A model generated the notes under the pieces. The model had not been told where the DNA came from. It did no database searches and worked only from the letters and a program-made list of their open reading frames with translations. Of a stretch of DNA of 64,000 bases, positions 48,916 to 57,618 are shown piece after piece. Source of the DNA: Verrucomicrobiaceae bacterium UBA2429 (GTDB lineage Bacteria; Verrucomicrobiota; Verrucomicrobiia; Verrucomicrobiales; Verrucomicrobiaceae); NCBI GenBank assembly GCA_002343505.1, contig DDQZ01000094.1, positions 46,854 to 110,853 of the forward strand, read 5' to 3'. The position numbers and the translations under genes were made by a program. Position 1 is the first letter of the stretch. Each line of letters starts with the position of its first letter.

Positions 48916-49785
48916 ATGAAAACGCGCTATTCGTTGCTCGCACTTATCTTCGTCACGCTGCCGCTTCACGCCGCCGATCCGAAGGCTGCCTGGTTCACCT
49001 GCGACTTCGAGCAGCCCGACTGGCAGACTCGCTGGAACATGGGCAATCCCAATCTGCCGCGAAACCTTGCCATCGTGCCGCATCGCACCACAGGGCCGGT
49101 CAAGCCGCACTATGGGCCTGACACGCCACCACTGCTGGCCGGAGCAGGAAAACCTTCCGCAGGCAACGCGCTCGTCATCACGCTCAAACAGGGCACGCAC
49201 TACGGAGCGGACTTCGGCTTCGACTTCGCCGCGCAAACCGGCACTGAACCCGAGGAAGCCGTTCTGTCCTACAAGCTCTGTTTTGCTCCCGATTTCAACG
49301 CCGAGACCGTGCAAGGCGGGAAGCTGCCCGGCTTCGGCGGCATCTACAGCAGCGATGCCGGTGCGGCGGGCAGGCGTGTCAACGGCAGCGACTCGTGGTC
49401 TGCCCGTGGTGCATATTGGAAGCCCGATGCCAAAGGCGACATCCCCATCGGCTTCTACGTCTATCACGCCGATATGAAAAGCGACTTCGGCGACACCTGG
49501 TATTTCTCCAAGGCGCTCGAACGCGGCAAATGGCACGACATCCGCCTCGCAATCAAACTGAACACACCCGCAGCCAAGCCCGGCGGCAAAGGCCGCCCCA
49601 ACGGCATTCTGCGCGGATGGCTGAATGGCCGCCAGGTCTTCGAGAAACGGGACATCCGCTTCCGCGACGTGGACACGCTCAAAATCCGCAATGCCTGGTT
49701 CCATTTCTACCACGGCGGCGGCCAGCCAGCCTCCACCGACTACCGGATGTGGATCGACGACGTGGTGATCTCGCCCTCAAACTGA
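48916..49785 (+). CDS. Secreted polysaccharide lyase-like protein (PL14-like)
   Basis: A 289-residue protein with a signal peptide (MKTRYSLLALIFVTLPLHA). The central GGKLPGFGGIYSSDAG, with AVLSYKLCFAPDF before it and IPIGFYVYHADMKS after it, corresponds to the conserved core of polysaccharide lyase family 14 (G-G-K-L-P-G-L). A jelly-roll end with YRMWIDDVVIS also fits. It would cut alginate or glucuronan outside the cell. The fine substrate cannot be decided. It follows the kinase set by 24 bases and may share its transcript, suggesting that the sigma/kinase pair responds to polysaccharide, though this is weak. Confidence 0.7.
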   Translation: MKTRYSLLALIFVTLPLHAADPKAAWFTCDFEQPDWQTRWNMGNPNLPRNLAIVPHRTTGPVKPHYGPDTPPLLAGAGKPSAGNALVITLKQGTHYGADFGFDFAAQTGTEPEEAVLSYKLCFAPDFNAETVQGGKLPGFGGIYSSDAGAAGRRVNGSDSWSARGAYWKPDAKGDIPIGFYVYHADMKSDFGDTWYFSKALERGKWHDIRLAIKLNTPAAKPGGKGRPNGILRGWLNGRQVFEKRDIRFRDVDTLKIRNAWFHFYHGGGQPASTDYRMWIDDVVISPSN

Positions 49786-49808
49786 GTGTCCATCCAAATC
49801 ATCCTTCC

Positions 49809-50201
49809 ATGAACACCTCTCCGCACCAAATCGAATGCGCCATCCCCATCCTGCCCGTCAGCGACCTCGCCCGCAGCGTGGCATTCTACACCGGCCCGCT
49901 CGGCTTCAAGCTCGACTGGGGCGGCGGGGAAGACTCCTGCATCTGTTCTGTTTCGAGAGATGGTTGCGCCATCATGCTTTCGCAGCGCGACATGATTTCC
50001 GAACCTGCGTGGGTATGGATCGGCTGTGAAGACGAGTCGCCCTTCGAGATGTGGAGATCAAACGGAGTGAAGGTTCACCAGGAACCCAGGAACTGCTCCT
50101 GGGCCTATGAGATGAAGTTTGAAGACCTCGACGGAAACATCCTCTGGCTGGGCACGGAGCCACGCAGTGACGAGCCTTTCGACGATCAAACGCCGTCCTG
50201 A
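49809..50201 (+). CDS. Glyoxalase/VOC-fold protein (bleomycin-resistance type)
   Basis: A 130-residue single VOC unit: IPILPVSDLARSVAFYTGPLGF is the standard first beta-alpha-beta element, and MKFEDLDGNILWLG the closing strand with the metal-binding Asp/Glu position. Such small proteins bind drugs or act as dioxygenase or isomerase homologues. It starts 23 bases after the PL14-like gene. No specific function can be assigned. Confidence 0.8.
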   Translation: MNTSPHQIECAIPILPVSDLARSVAFYTGPLGFKLDWGGGEDSCICSVSRDGCAIMLSQRDMISEPAWVWIGCEDESPFEMWRSNGVKVHQEPRNCSWAYEMKFEDLDGNILWLGTEPRSDEPFDDQTPS

Positions 50202-50237
50202 CCTGCCGGCACCCGTCATCACACGCTTTAATCTCTC

Positions 50238-50826
50238 ATGAACTCAGCCACCTGCGCTCTCCTCACAGCGGCGATGCTTTTTAGCTTCTGCTGCATCGTC
50301 CACAGTCGCCGCCGTTGTGCAGCCTGACATCTCGGACATGCAGTCCCACGACTTGCGTTCCGGGGGCGATGAGAAGATGCGCTACTTCGTCATCCACAAG
50401 CCGGCGCCACCTCCCGATCAAGGATGGCGCACACTCTTCGTGCTGCCCGGCGCTCGGGCGACGCGCAGTTCCAGCCCTTTGTGACTCGCATCGCCAAAAA
50501 CGCACTGCCGGATGGCAATCTCGTCGTGCAGCTCGTGGCCCCCGTCTGGACGGCTCAACAAACCAATGACATCGTCTGGCCCAGCGACAAGTCCGGCGAG
50601 CCCGAGATAAGTTCATCACCACCGATTCCTTCCTCGCTGTGCGTGCCGAGGTGGAAAAGCCTGCAAGCTAGATACGCGCTATAGCTTCACGCTCACTTGG
50701 TCATCCAGCGGCATGAGCAGCTACGCTCTCTTGCTGTTTCCAAAAGCCGGCGTCACCGGCACCTTCGTCGCCATGTCCGTCTTCTACCCAAGTACGCTGC
50801 CTTCGCTGGCCGCTGCGAAAGGCCAT
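50238..50826 (+). pseudogene. Decayed secreted esterase (alpha/beta-hydrolase)
   Basis: Pieces of one protein appear in all three frames. They are MNSATCALLTAAMLFSFCC (signal peptide, ATG 50238), then MRYFVIHKPAPPPDQGWRTL with FVLPGA, then FVTRIAKNALPDGNLVVQLV, then KFITTDSFLAVRAEVE, then SFTLTWSSSGMSSYALLLF, the last containing a nucleophile-elbow-like S-S-S-G. At least three frame changes and one stop separate them, and the end is missing. This is a clear pseudogene. With the following 100 bases it accounts for the region between the VOC gene and 50931. Confidence 0.72.
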
Positions 50827-50920
50827 GGGGAGACGGTGAGACAAGGAGACTGACTCATCGCTCCCGCAGCGGTCTCTGGAAGTGTCTCCTCATCTCCCAG
50901 TCTCCCAGTCCCCTTGTCTT
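50827..50920. repeat. Imperfect inverted repeat of GAGAC/GTCTC type
   Basis: The left arm at 50827-50853 contains GAGACAAGGAGACTGA. The right arm at 50893-50920 contains CAGTCTCCCAGTCCCCTTGT, largely its reverse complement. Short direct repeats of CTCCCAGT lie inside the right arm. It sits between a pseudogene and a frameshifted gene. It resembles low-complexity intergenic repeats rather than a gene. Confidence 0.45.
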
Positions 50921-50930
50921 CTGAAACGCC

Positions 50931-51199
50931 ATGCCCTTCGACCCCACCAAACCCGCGAACAACTCGCCTGCCTCCAGCGCGGAGATGCGCTCGCAACTCA
51001 CCTCGCTCAATGCCGACATCCAGCAGCAGGCCACTGCTGCGCAAGTCGCCGCTACATCTCGAATACCCTCCAGCAAACGAGCAACAACAGCAACGGCGTG
51101 AGCACCCTCGGCCAAGGGGCCGATGGCAGCTACAACCAGTCGCAGATGCAAGACCTCATCAACAAGGTGGATGAGCTGATCAATGCGCTGCGGCGGTAG
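50931..51199 (+). pseudogene. Small coiled-coil gene with a frameshift
   Basis: ATG 50931 opens MPFDPTKPANNSPASSAEMR, continuing to a QLTSLNADIQQQATA helix. The frame is then lost near 51050-51060, and the sequence continues in another frame as YISNTLQQTSNNSNGVSTLG and SQMQDLINKVDELINALRR to the stop at 51199. Total length 269 is not a multiple of three. The joined product would be about 90 residues, like small proteins of unknown or phage-tail-like type. One missing or extra base explains everything, so a sequencing slip is possible. The rest of the gap to 51344 holds palindrome B. Confidence 0.6.
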
Positions 51200-51259
51200 C
51201 GCACGGTTAGGCCGGCCTGGAGACAGGCGCTCTTTCCGACCATGCATCCCATATCCGCC

Positions 51260-51282
51260 ACCTGGCCGGAACAAGGCCAGGT
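51260..51282. repeat. Dispersed palindrome, copy B
   Basis: ACCTGGCC-7-GGCCAGGT, the best preserved copy. It lies 63 bases upstream of the sulfatase start. The wider element on the minus strand (AGCCCTACCTGGCC ... GGGATG) matches copy A. Confidence 0.6.
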
Positions 51283-51344
51283 AGGGCTTTCAAAAAATGC
51301 ATGATGAGTCAGCAAGAGTCGTTCACGGCTCGAAGCAGACCTCT

Positions 51345-52781
51345 ATGAAATACCCAACGATCCTCCTCACCCTGTTGCTGATTGGCTCCGTCGCTCAGGC
51401 GCAGCAGAAGCCGAATGTCCTTTTCATCGCTGTCGATGATCTCAATGACTTTCCCACCTTTTCCAACAGGTATCCAGACGCGAAGACGCCCCACATGGAT
51501 GCGCTGGCGAAGCAGGGCATCGTCTTCAGCAACGCACACTGCCAGGCCCCGCTCTGCGGGCCGTCGCGGGCCAGCATCATGACCAGCATGCTGCCTGACT
51601 CGACTCTGGGCTTCGGCAGCAGACAGATGGATGACAAGCAGGTGGTGGAGCGTGCCCGCGAACTCGGCACGGAGGCGCTGCATTCTTACTTTGCCAAAAA
51701 CGGCTACAAAACCATGTCCGTGGGAAAACTCTTCCACGACGGCGTGCCCAAAGGCACGGTGGATGCCGCAGGCGGTGACAATGGCAAGCGCGGCGGTTTC
51801 AGATCGCCCGCCGGTCTGCTCAGGAAAAACTGGCCGCAGAAGGGCACTCAGACGGACTGGGCCGCGATTGATTTCCCCGAGGAGGAGTTCCCGGATCATG
51901 TGTCTGCAACATGGGCCGTGGAGCAGCTCAAGTCCACCCACGACAAGCCCTTCATGCTGATGGTCGGCTTTCTGCGCCCGCACAATCCCTGGTATGTCAC
52001 GCAGCAATGGTTCGATCTGTATGACCGGGACAAAATCAGCCTGCCGCCCTATCGCAAAGACGACTTCAATGACCTGCCTGAGGGGGCGGAAAAGTTCAAC
52101 GTCCTGTCACAGATGCCTCGCACGGACTGGGCCATCGAAAAAGACCAGTGGCGCGACATCGTGCATGCCTACCTCGCTTGCATGAGCTATGCGGATCACC
52201 AGGTCGGACGCGTCCTCGATGCGCTCAAGGCCAGTGCTTACGCTGAAAACACGATCATCGTCTTATGGTCGGATCATGGCTATCACATGGGGGAAAAGAA
52301 CACCTTCCAAAAGCACACGCTCTGGGAGCGCAGTTCCCATGTGCCGCTGATCTTTGCCGGCCCCGGCGTGAAGGCGGGTCTGCGCAGCCACCGGGTCGTC
52401 AGCTTGATGGATGTTTACCCCACGCTGGTCGATCTGTGCGGCCTGCCGGCCAATCCGAAAAACGAAGGGCGCAGTCTGACCCCGCTCATTGAAAAACCTG
52501 ATCTTGAGTGGCCCTACACCGCCATCACAGAGTGGCAGAATGGTCATGCCGTTCAGAGTGAGACGCATCGCTACATCCACTACCCGGATGGCGGCGAGGA
52601 GCTCTACGATCACCAAACAGACATCCATGAATGGACCAATCTGGCCAAGGCGGATGATCCGGGCATCCAAGCCATCAAAGCGAAGCTGAAAGCGAATTTG
52701 CCCAAGGTCACAACGGCACCCGAGGTCAAAAAACCGAAGAAGAAGAAGAAACCCAAAGCCCCAGAGGACGCAAAGCAGTGA
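51345..52781 (+). CDS. Secreted sulfatase (formylglycine type, iduronate-sulfatase-like)
   Basis: A 478-residue protein with a signal peptide (MKYPTILLTLLLIGSVAQA). NVLFIAVDDLNDF supplies the first two metal Asp residues. APLCGPSRASIMTS is the C-x-P-S-R motif whose Cys is converted to formylglycine. SVGKLFH and LWSDHGYHMGEKNTFQKHTLWE complete the active site. The order and DDLND wording recall iduronate-2-sulfatase-type enzymes. The last 30 residues are Lys-rich (KKPKKKKKPKAP). It would remove sulfate from glycans in the periplasm or outside the cell; an activating enzyme is not in the window. ATG 51345 starts the signal peptide. Confidence 0.9.
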   Translation: MKYPTILLTLLLIGSVAQAQQKPNVLFIAVDDLNDFPTFSNRYPDAKTPHMDALAKQGIVFSNAHCQAPLCGPSRASIMTSMLPDSTLGFGSRQMDDKQVVERARELGTEALHSYFAKNGYKTMSVGKLFHDGVPKGTVDAAGGDNGKRGGFRSPAGLLRKNWPQKGTQTDWAAIDFPEEEFPDHVSATWAVEQLKSTHDKPFMLMVGFLRPHNPWYVTQQWFDLYDRDKISLPPYRKDDFNDLPEGAEKFNVLSQMPRTDWAIEKDQWRDIVHAYLACMSYADHQVGRVLDALKASAYAENTIIVLWSDHGYHMGEKNTFQKHTLWERSSHVPLIFAGPGVKAGLRSHRVVSLMDVYPTLVDLCGLPANPKNEGRSLTPLIEKPDLEWPYTAITEWQNGHAVQSETHRYIHYPDGGEELYDHQTDIHEWTNLAKADDPGIQAIKAKLKANLPKVTTAPEVKKPKKKKKPKAPEDAKQ

Positions 52782-52801
52782 AAAGAACTTTTCACGGTGA
52801 T

Positions 52802-55198
52802 TCATGCCTTTTTGGCTAAATCTCCGATCCCTTCTCGAAGTAAGCGGTGAATCCCAATTTCATCAGCCACCACCTTCAGCCGCACGAATCGTCTTGTGCC
52901 TGCGGGGAAGGTGTAGGTGAAAGCGTTGCCGTTTTGCGTGACGTTTCCGCCAACAGTTTCGGTGGTCCAGGTGCCGGTGAGGGTGTCGGTGGATTCGATC
53001 CAGAAGTTGGTGCCGTAGGTGCCGGGGTAGGTGCTCGATTTCGTCCAGGTGATGCTCAGAGTGCCGCTGGTGTTTGTGACAGCGGGCAGCGGCGTGGTGC
53101 CGGTGGTGTTGCTGTTGCCGCCGAGGAAGTATTCGATGCCGTTGGCGACGCCGTCGTTATCATGATCGGCGGTGAAGGCTCCGGCGCTGCCATTAGTGGT
53201 CTGCCAATTAGTGAAGGTGGGTGCGGTGTTGGCGATGAGATAGCCGCTCGGATTCAAAGAGAAGCTGGTGACGCCTGCGGAGGTGATTTGGGCGAGTTGA
53301 GTGGAAGTCAGACCGCTGCCGGTGGTGCCAAAGCGGAGGGATGCGCCACTGACGAAGCTGCCGGTGATGGTGAGTGTGCCGCCGGTCCAGTCGATGGCGC
53401 TGCTGTCGGCAAAGACGAGTGCGCCGCCGGTGCCGAAGCGAATCGTGGCGGTGGCGGCGGTGACATCGAGCGTGCCGACGGTGTCGGTGCGGGTGTCGGC
53501 ATCGAGCGTGGCGCTGCCGATGGAGATGGCGGTGCCATCTGGCAGGACGTTGCTGGCTCCGAGGATGAGTGAGCCTCCGCCGCCACTGATGGTGGTGGTG
53601 CCGCTGTAGGTGTTGGCACCGGAGATTTTCCAGGTGCCGGTGCCGCCTTTGGCGAAGCTGATCCGGTTGGCAGGCGCGGTGGCTCCGTTGAGCGTGTTGT
53701 CAGCGATGACGCCCTGCACTTCGTTCGGCGTGGCGGTGGTGCCGAAGCTGCCGCCGAGGGTGAGCGAACGCGCGGCGCTACCTGTGGTAATGCCGACGGG
53801 TGTGTTGAAGGCGGCGGCGGTGAAGATCAGCGGGCCGGTGCCGTTGTTGGCCACGCTGGCGGTGGTGCCTGCGGAACCCGTGCCACCGATCTGGATGGAA
53901 CGGTTCGTGGTGTCGCCGGTGCCGGTGTAGGCCAGTGTGGTGGAGTTGTTCGTGGCAATCGTGATGCTGCCGGTGGCGGGTGCGCCGAGCGAGCTGGGCA
54001 CACCGTAGTTTTTGAGCGTGTTGACGGTGATGGTGCCCTGGCGGGACACAAAGCCGCCGGTGAAGGTGTTGAGGCCGTTGAGCACGAGGTTGCCGGTGCC
54101 GTTTTTGTTGATGCCGACGGAGCCGCTGATGACACCGCCGATGGTGACGGTGCCATAGAGTTCCTGCGTGGCATTGGCGGTGATGGAAACATCGCCGCTG
54201 AAATTCCAGTTGCCGCCGAGGCGGAAGTTGCCCGCCCAGGTGAGGTCACTGGCGAAGGCGATGGTGCTGCCGCTGGTGTTGTTGAGGTAGGGGTTGTTCG
54301 CGCCGCCCATCGTGAGTGTGCCGCTGCCGAGGCCGTTGGCGTGAGCGATGGCGAGCGTGCCATTGCTCAACATGGTGCCGCCTGAGTAAGTGCTGGCCGC
54401 CGCGAGTGATAAAATGCCCGCGCCGGTCTTTGTGAGGCCTGCGGTGCCTGCGAGAGGGCAATTCAGCGTGGCGGTGTTTTGCAAAACCTCGATGGTGGGC
54501 GTGGTGCCCGCGAGCGTTATCGTGTTGCCTGCATTCACGGTCCACGTCTCGGTGCCAGTGGTGTCGCCAAACTTCCACACGGCTCCGGTGCGATCCGCTT
54601 CAAGTGTGAGCGTGGTGTTCGCAGTGATGTCCACGGTGCTGAAATCGACCGTGTCGCCCGCGAGCGGTGTTGGAACGGTGTTGGCGATCCAATTCGCCGC
54701 CGTGTTCCAACTCTGCGCACCGCCTGCGGTTTGCGTCCATGTGCTGAGAGGCTGCGTCTCGGCCAAAACCTCGATGGAGGCCGCATTGATGCTGTAGCTG
54801 CCACCGGTGCTCGTGGTGAAAATGGGCGTCACAGCGCCCGGCGTGGCGACTTGGATATGCCCGACGGCCAAACTGCCCCACTGACTGCCCCAGTTGCCAC
54901 TCGCGGATTGAGTGAGCGGCGCGTTCGCGGTGGGTGTGCCTGCGCTGTTGCCGTTGCCAGAGTTTTGCAATCCAGCGATGACGAGCGAATTGCTCGCGGA
55001 GGTCGTGAGCGGCACCTGGGTGATGCCATTGCCTCGTCTGCCGTTGATCGCTCCGATGCCCGGTGCCGTGCCGGAGAGCGCATACGCCACGCCGAGGCCG
55101 CCGTTGGGATTGTAACCGGAAACCGTGATACCGGTGCCGACCGCGCCCGGATTGTCGAGGTAGTAAATCGCGATCGTGCCGTCCGCATTGCCGCCGGT
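52802..55198 (-). pseudogene. PATR-repeat C-terminal half of the split M66/PATR protein
   Basis: This 799-codon frame is in the same phase as the upstream gene and is separated from it by only one TAG (55199-55201). It begins TGGNADGTIAIYYLDNPGAV, without a start of its own, and continues as a domain with SGYNPNGGLGVAYALSG, then many PATR-type units (AASTYSGGTMLSNGTLAIA, GLNTFTGGFVSRQGTITVN, GANTYSGTTTISGGGGSLIL). It ends in TADHDNDGVANGIEYFLGG and a beta-rich tail. A GTG at 55090 could in theory restart translation, but the product would lack a signal peptide. By design it is the C-terminal half of one secreted protein of about 1520 residues. Confidence 0.75.
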
Positions 55199-57361
55199 CT
55201 ACTGCACGGCCTCGATCATCTGGATGCCGTTGTAGCGCACGCCGTAGCACATGCAGGGATCGTTGTTCGCGTTTTCCATGGCGATAACGACGACGAGCTT
55301 GTCCGCCGTGGATGCATTGAAGGTGCCGAGACCGGTCACCGCTTTGTAGCCGCTGCCGCTCGCGAGTGCGAACTGCTGCGTGGCATTCACCGTGATCGTG
55401 CCCGCGAGCGTGGTCGGTGTCGTCGTGACGGTCACGGGCGCGGAGGTCGCGCTCGTGAGCGTGCCTGCACGCATCGACACGGTGTAAGTGTAGCTCGTTC
55501 CCGGCTGCAAGCCGGTGTCCGTGTAGGTGCGCGAGGTCTGCCACGCGCTCGAGGTCGCACCAGGATTGCCGGAGGTCTCGGTGAACTGATATTCCACGGT
55601 GCCGCCCGTGTAGCCGTATTCCACCTCACCCATCTCCGCCGTCATCGTCACGGCGGTCGGTCCATTGGTCTCGGGTGTCAGCTCAAAGGTGGACACCGCA
55701 GGCATCAGCGGACCCCAGGTGTAGAAAACGGTCGGATTCGCAGGCAGGCCCACGTCCTCCACATTCGGCGTGGCGAGCAGCTCGATCCTCGTCACCGCAC
55801 CATCGGCCGCAGGCAAATTGATCGCCTCCGTTTCGATGCTGGCCAAATCGGTGAGCGCAGGCGAGGTCAGTGCGGAGGCAGGCATGATGTAGGTCTTCGT
55901 CACACCGCCCTGCACCACTCGCACGCAGTAGTCGCAGTTGTTCGCCAGATTGAAGAGCGTGTTAGCCGCCGTGCGATCCGCCGCCACGGTGGCATCAAAC
56001 AAGCGAATCAATCCCGACGTGTAAGGCCCGATCGGCGGATACACCATGTTGATGGCCGGTTTGGCGCCCGACATCGTCGCGAGGATGCTGATGACCTGGA
56101 CATCGCGCTGCTGCGGGTATTGCACCCCGTTGTTCGTCACGACTGTCGTGTAGTCACCCGTGGTCGCATTCCACTGCGCCCAACTGCCAGCTCCACCGCT
56201 CAGCGCCGGATTCCACACCACCACATGGCTGTTCATGTAGTTGCGCATCTGATTCACCGAGTAATCAGAGAAGTGATTCATCAAAAAGCCCGCAGGCTGC
56301 CAGCCCTCGCCGCCACCCTGCATCGGATCGACCGTGTAAGTGCCCACCGGCTTGCCGCCCACGTTTCCAGCCACTGTCGTGCATGGGATGAAGGTATTCG
56401 TGCGCTGATCAATCGCCCACGCAGGTCCCACGTGGGTGCCGTTGTAGTTCGACGGCGCGGAGATGCCATGCATCGCGCCTTTGTAAGGATACGCGGCATT
56501 GTCACCCCAGTGCGGCAGCGACAGCGCATGACCCAGCTCATGATTCAAGATGCCGATGCTGTTGCCATTGCCCACACCCGCGTAACCACCCGCCTGACCA
56601 CCCGCAAAGGCCCCATACACATTCAGATAATACAAACTCCAGCGCCCCGAGCGGCCCGCCGCTGCTTTCAACGCGCCATTCCACTGCAACGCCGCCGCCT
56701 GCTCGCCATCAAAGGCCAGCCCCGTCTGTCCCTGATACTCCGCCTTCGACCGGATGCGCACGCCTTGCGCACTCACGTCTGAACGCGGCGGGATCACCAG
56801 CTCGCGAAACACCACGTTGTTCAGCCTCCGCACCTCCAGATCCGTCACCGGCCACTTCTGCTCCAGCTCCGCAAACGTGCCCGCGGTGTAATCGCTCGGC
56901 GTCCGTGCAAAGTAATGCACATCCGTCATCGTCATGATCACCTTCGTCGGCGCATTGATCTTCATGTCCGTCACCGTCGAGACCACACTGCCCGCGTTGA
57001 CGGTCACTTGGAGCCCCTTTTTGATCCACGCCGCCGGCAGCACGCCGGTGAACGTGTTCGCCGTGCTGTGCTGCACCACACCCAGACCATCCGGGATCGA
57101 GGTCGGCAGATTCGCCGGCCCCGTGAGCGCCACCGTGAGGAAATTGCCATTCAAGCTCAGCGTCGCGAACACCGAAGGCGACGCAATCGCCGCCGGGTCC
57201 GTCACATGCGCTTTGATGAACACATCACGATCCGCCACCGTGCCGAAATACGGATTGTCCGGCTTGTGCAGGTGCGTCTGGCCAAAATAGATCGCATCAA
57301 TCGACACCGCGCCCGCCGAACAGGTCGCGATGAGGAAAGCGAGAAGGGAAAGCAATTTCAT
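55199..57361 (-). CDS. Secreted M66-like (StcE-type) metallopeptidase, N-terminal half
   Basis: A 720-residue protein with a signal peptide (MKLLSLLAFLIATCSAGA). GILNHELGHALSLPHWGD (about 265-282) is a zinc site of the H-E-x-x-H-x-x-x-x-x-H-x-x-G-D type found in peptidase family M66 (StcE/dictomallein), and VYGAFAGGQAGGYAGVG precedes it. A fibronectin-type III-like domain (TYTDTGLQPGTSYTYTVSM) lies near the end, and the frame ends MIEAVQ-TAG. The next codons continue the same protein without a break, so the TAG cuts a longer protein. It would degrade extracellular, possibly mucin-like, glycoprotein. Even with the stop, the protease domain would be made and exported. Confidence 0.8.
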   Translation of the reverse strand: MKLLSLLAFLIATCSAGAVSIDAIYFGQTHLHKPDNPYFGTVADRDVFIKAHVTDPAAIASPSVFATLSLNGNFLTVALTGPANLPTSIPDGLGVVQHSTANTFTGVLPAAWIKKGLQVTVNAGSVVSTVTDMKINAPTKVIMTMTDVHYFARTPSDYTAGTFAELEQKWPVTDLEVRRLNNVVFRELVIPPRSDVSAQGVRIRSKAEYQGQTGLAFDGEQAAALQWNGALKAAAGRSGRWSLYYLNVYGAFAGGQAGGYAGVGNGNSIGILNHELGHALSLPHWGDNAAYPYKGAMHGISAPSNYNGTHVGPAWAIDQRTNTFIPCTTVAGNVGGKPVGTYTVDPMQGGGEGWQPAGFLMNHFSDYSVNQMRNYMNSHVVVWNPALSGGAGSWAQWNATTGDYTTVVTNNGVQYPQQRDVQVISILATMSGAKPAINMVYPPIGPYTSGLIRLFDATVAADRTAANTLFNLANNCDYCVRVVQGGVTKTYIMPASALTSPALTDLASIETEAINLPAADGAVTRIELLATPNVEDVGLPANPTVFYTWGPLMPAVSTFELTPETNGPTAVTMTAEMGEVEYGYTGGTVEYQFTETSGNPGATSSAWQTSRTYTDTGLQPGTSYTYTVSMRAGTLTSATSAPVTVTTTPTTLAGTITVNATQQFALASGSGYKAVTGLGTFNASTADKLVVVIAMENANNDPCMCYGVRYNGIQMIEAVQ

Positions 57362-57425
57362 GGTTGGGGTGCCTTCATTCTCTGAATTTCACCCCTTCCC
57401 GGCAATCCATTCTCCATTTGCCCCC

Positions 57426-57442
57426 TGGCCGCCAAACGGCCA
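57426..57442. repeat. Dispersed palindrome, copy C
   Basis: TGGCC-7-GGCCA, a weaker copy of the element at 42517 and 51260. It lies 65 bases upstream of the M66 start and just before the regulator fragment at 57453. Confidence 0.4.
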
Positions 57443-57452
57443 AGTTCGCCCC

Positions 57453-57567
57453 GTGAGCACCCCGAGTTTCCTCACCCTTGCCGACCAGGTCACCGAGCAT
57501 CTTCGCAGCGAAATCCTGCGCGGACGCTGGAGCGGTGCGCTGCCGGGAAAGCACCAGCTCGCTGCCA
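57453..57567 (+). pseudogene. Truncated 5' end of a GntR/LacI-type regulator, paralogue of the gene at 60498
   Basis: From GTG 57453 the frame encodes STPSFLTLADQVTEHLRSEI then LRGRWSGALPGKHQLAA, identical in protein to the start of the regulator at 60498. About eight of 115 bases differ, all but the start codon being silent third-position changes. The match stops abruptly at about 57567 and unrelated sequence follows up to the repeat-protein gene at 57619. It is therefore a broken paralogue, not a fresh duplication. The promoter region of the divergent M66 gene (57362-57452) lies just upstream. Confidence 0.75.
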
Positions 57568-57618
57568 GTTCAATAACCCTGCGTGTTGCAAAACTGTGCT
57601 CAGAAGCGTTTCATATGA

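Noticed and set aside
54479..56782. 767-residue plus-strand open frame opposite the M66/PATR gene
   Set aside because: Arg/His-rich antisense product of repetitive beta-strand coding sequence; no domain.
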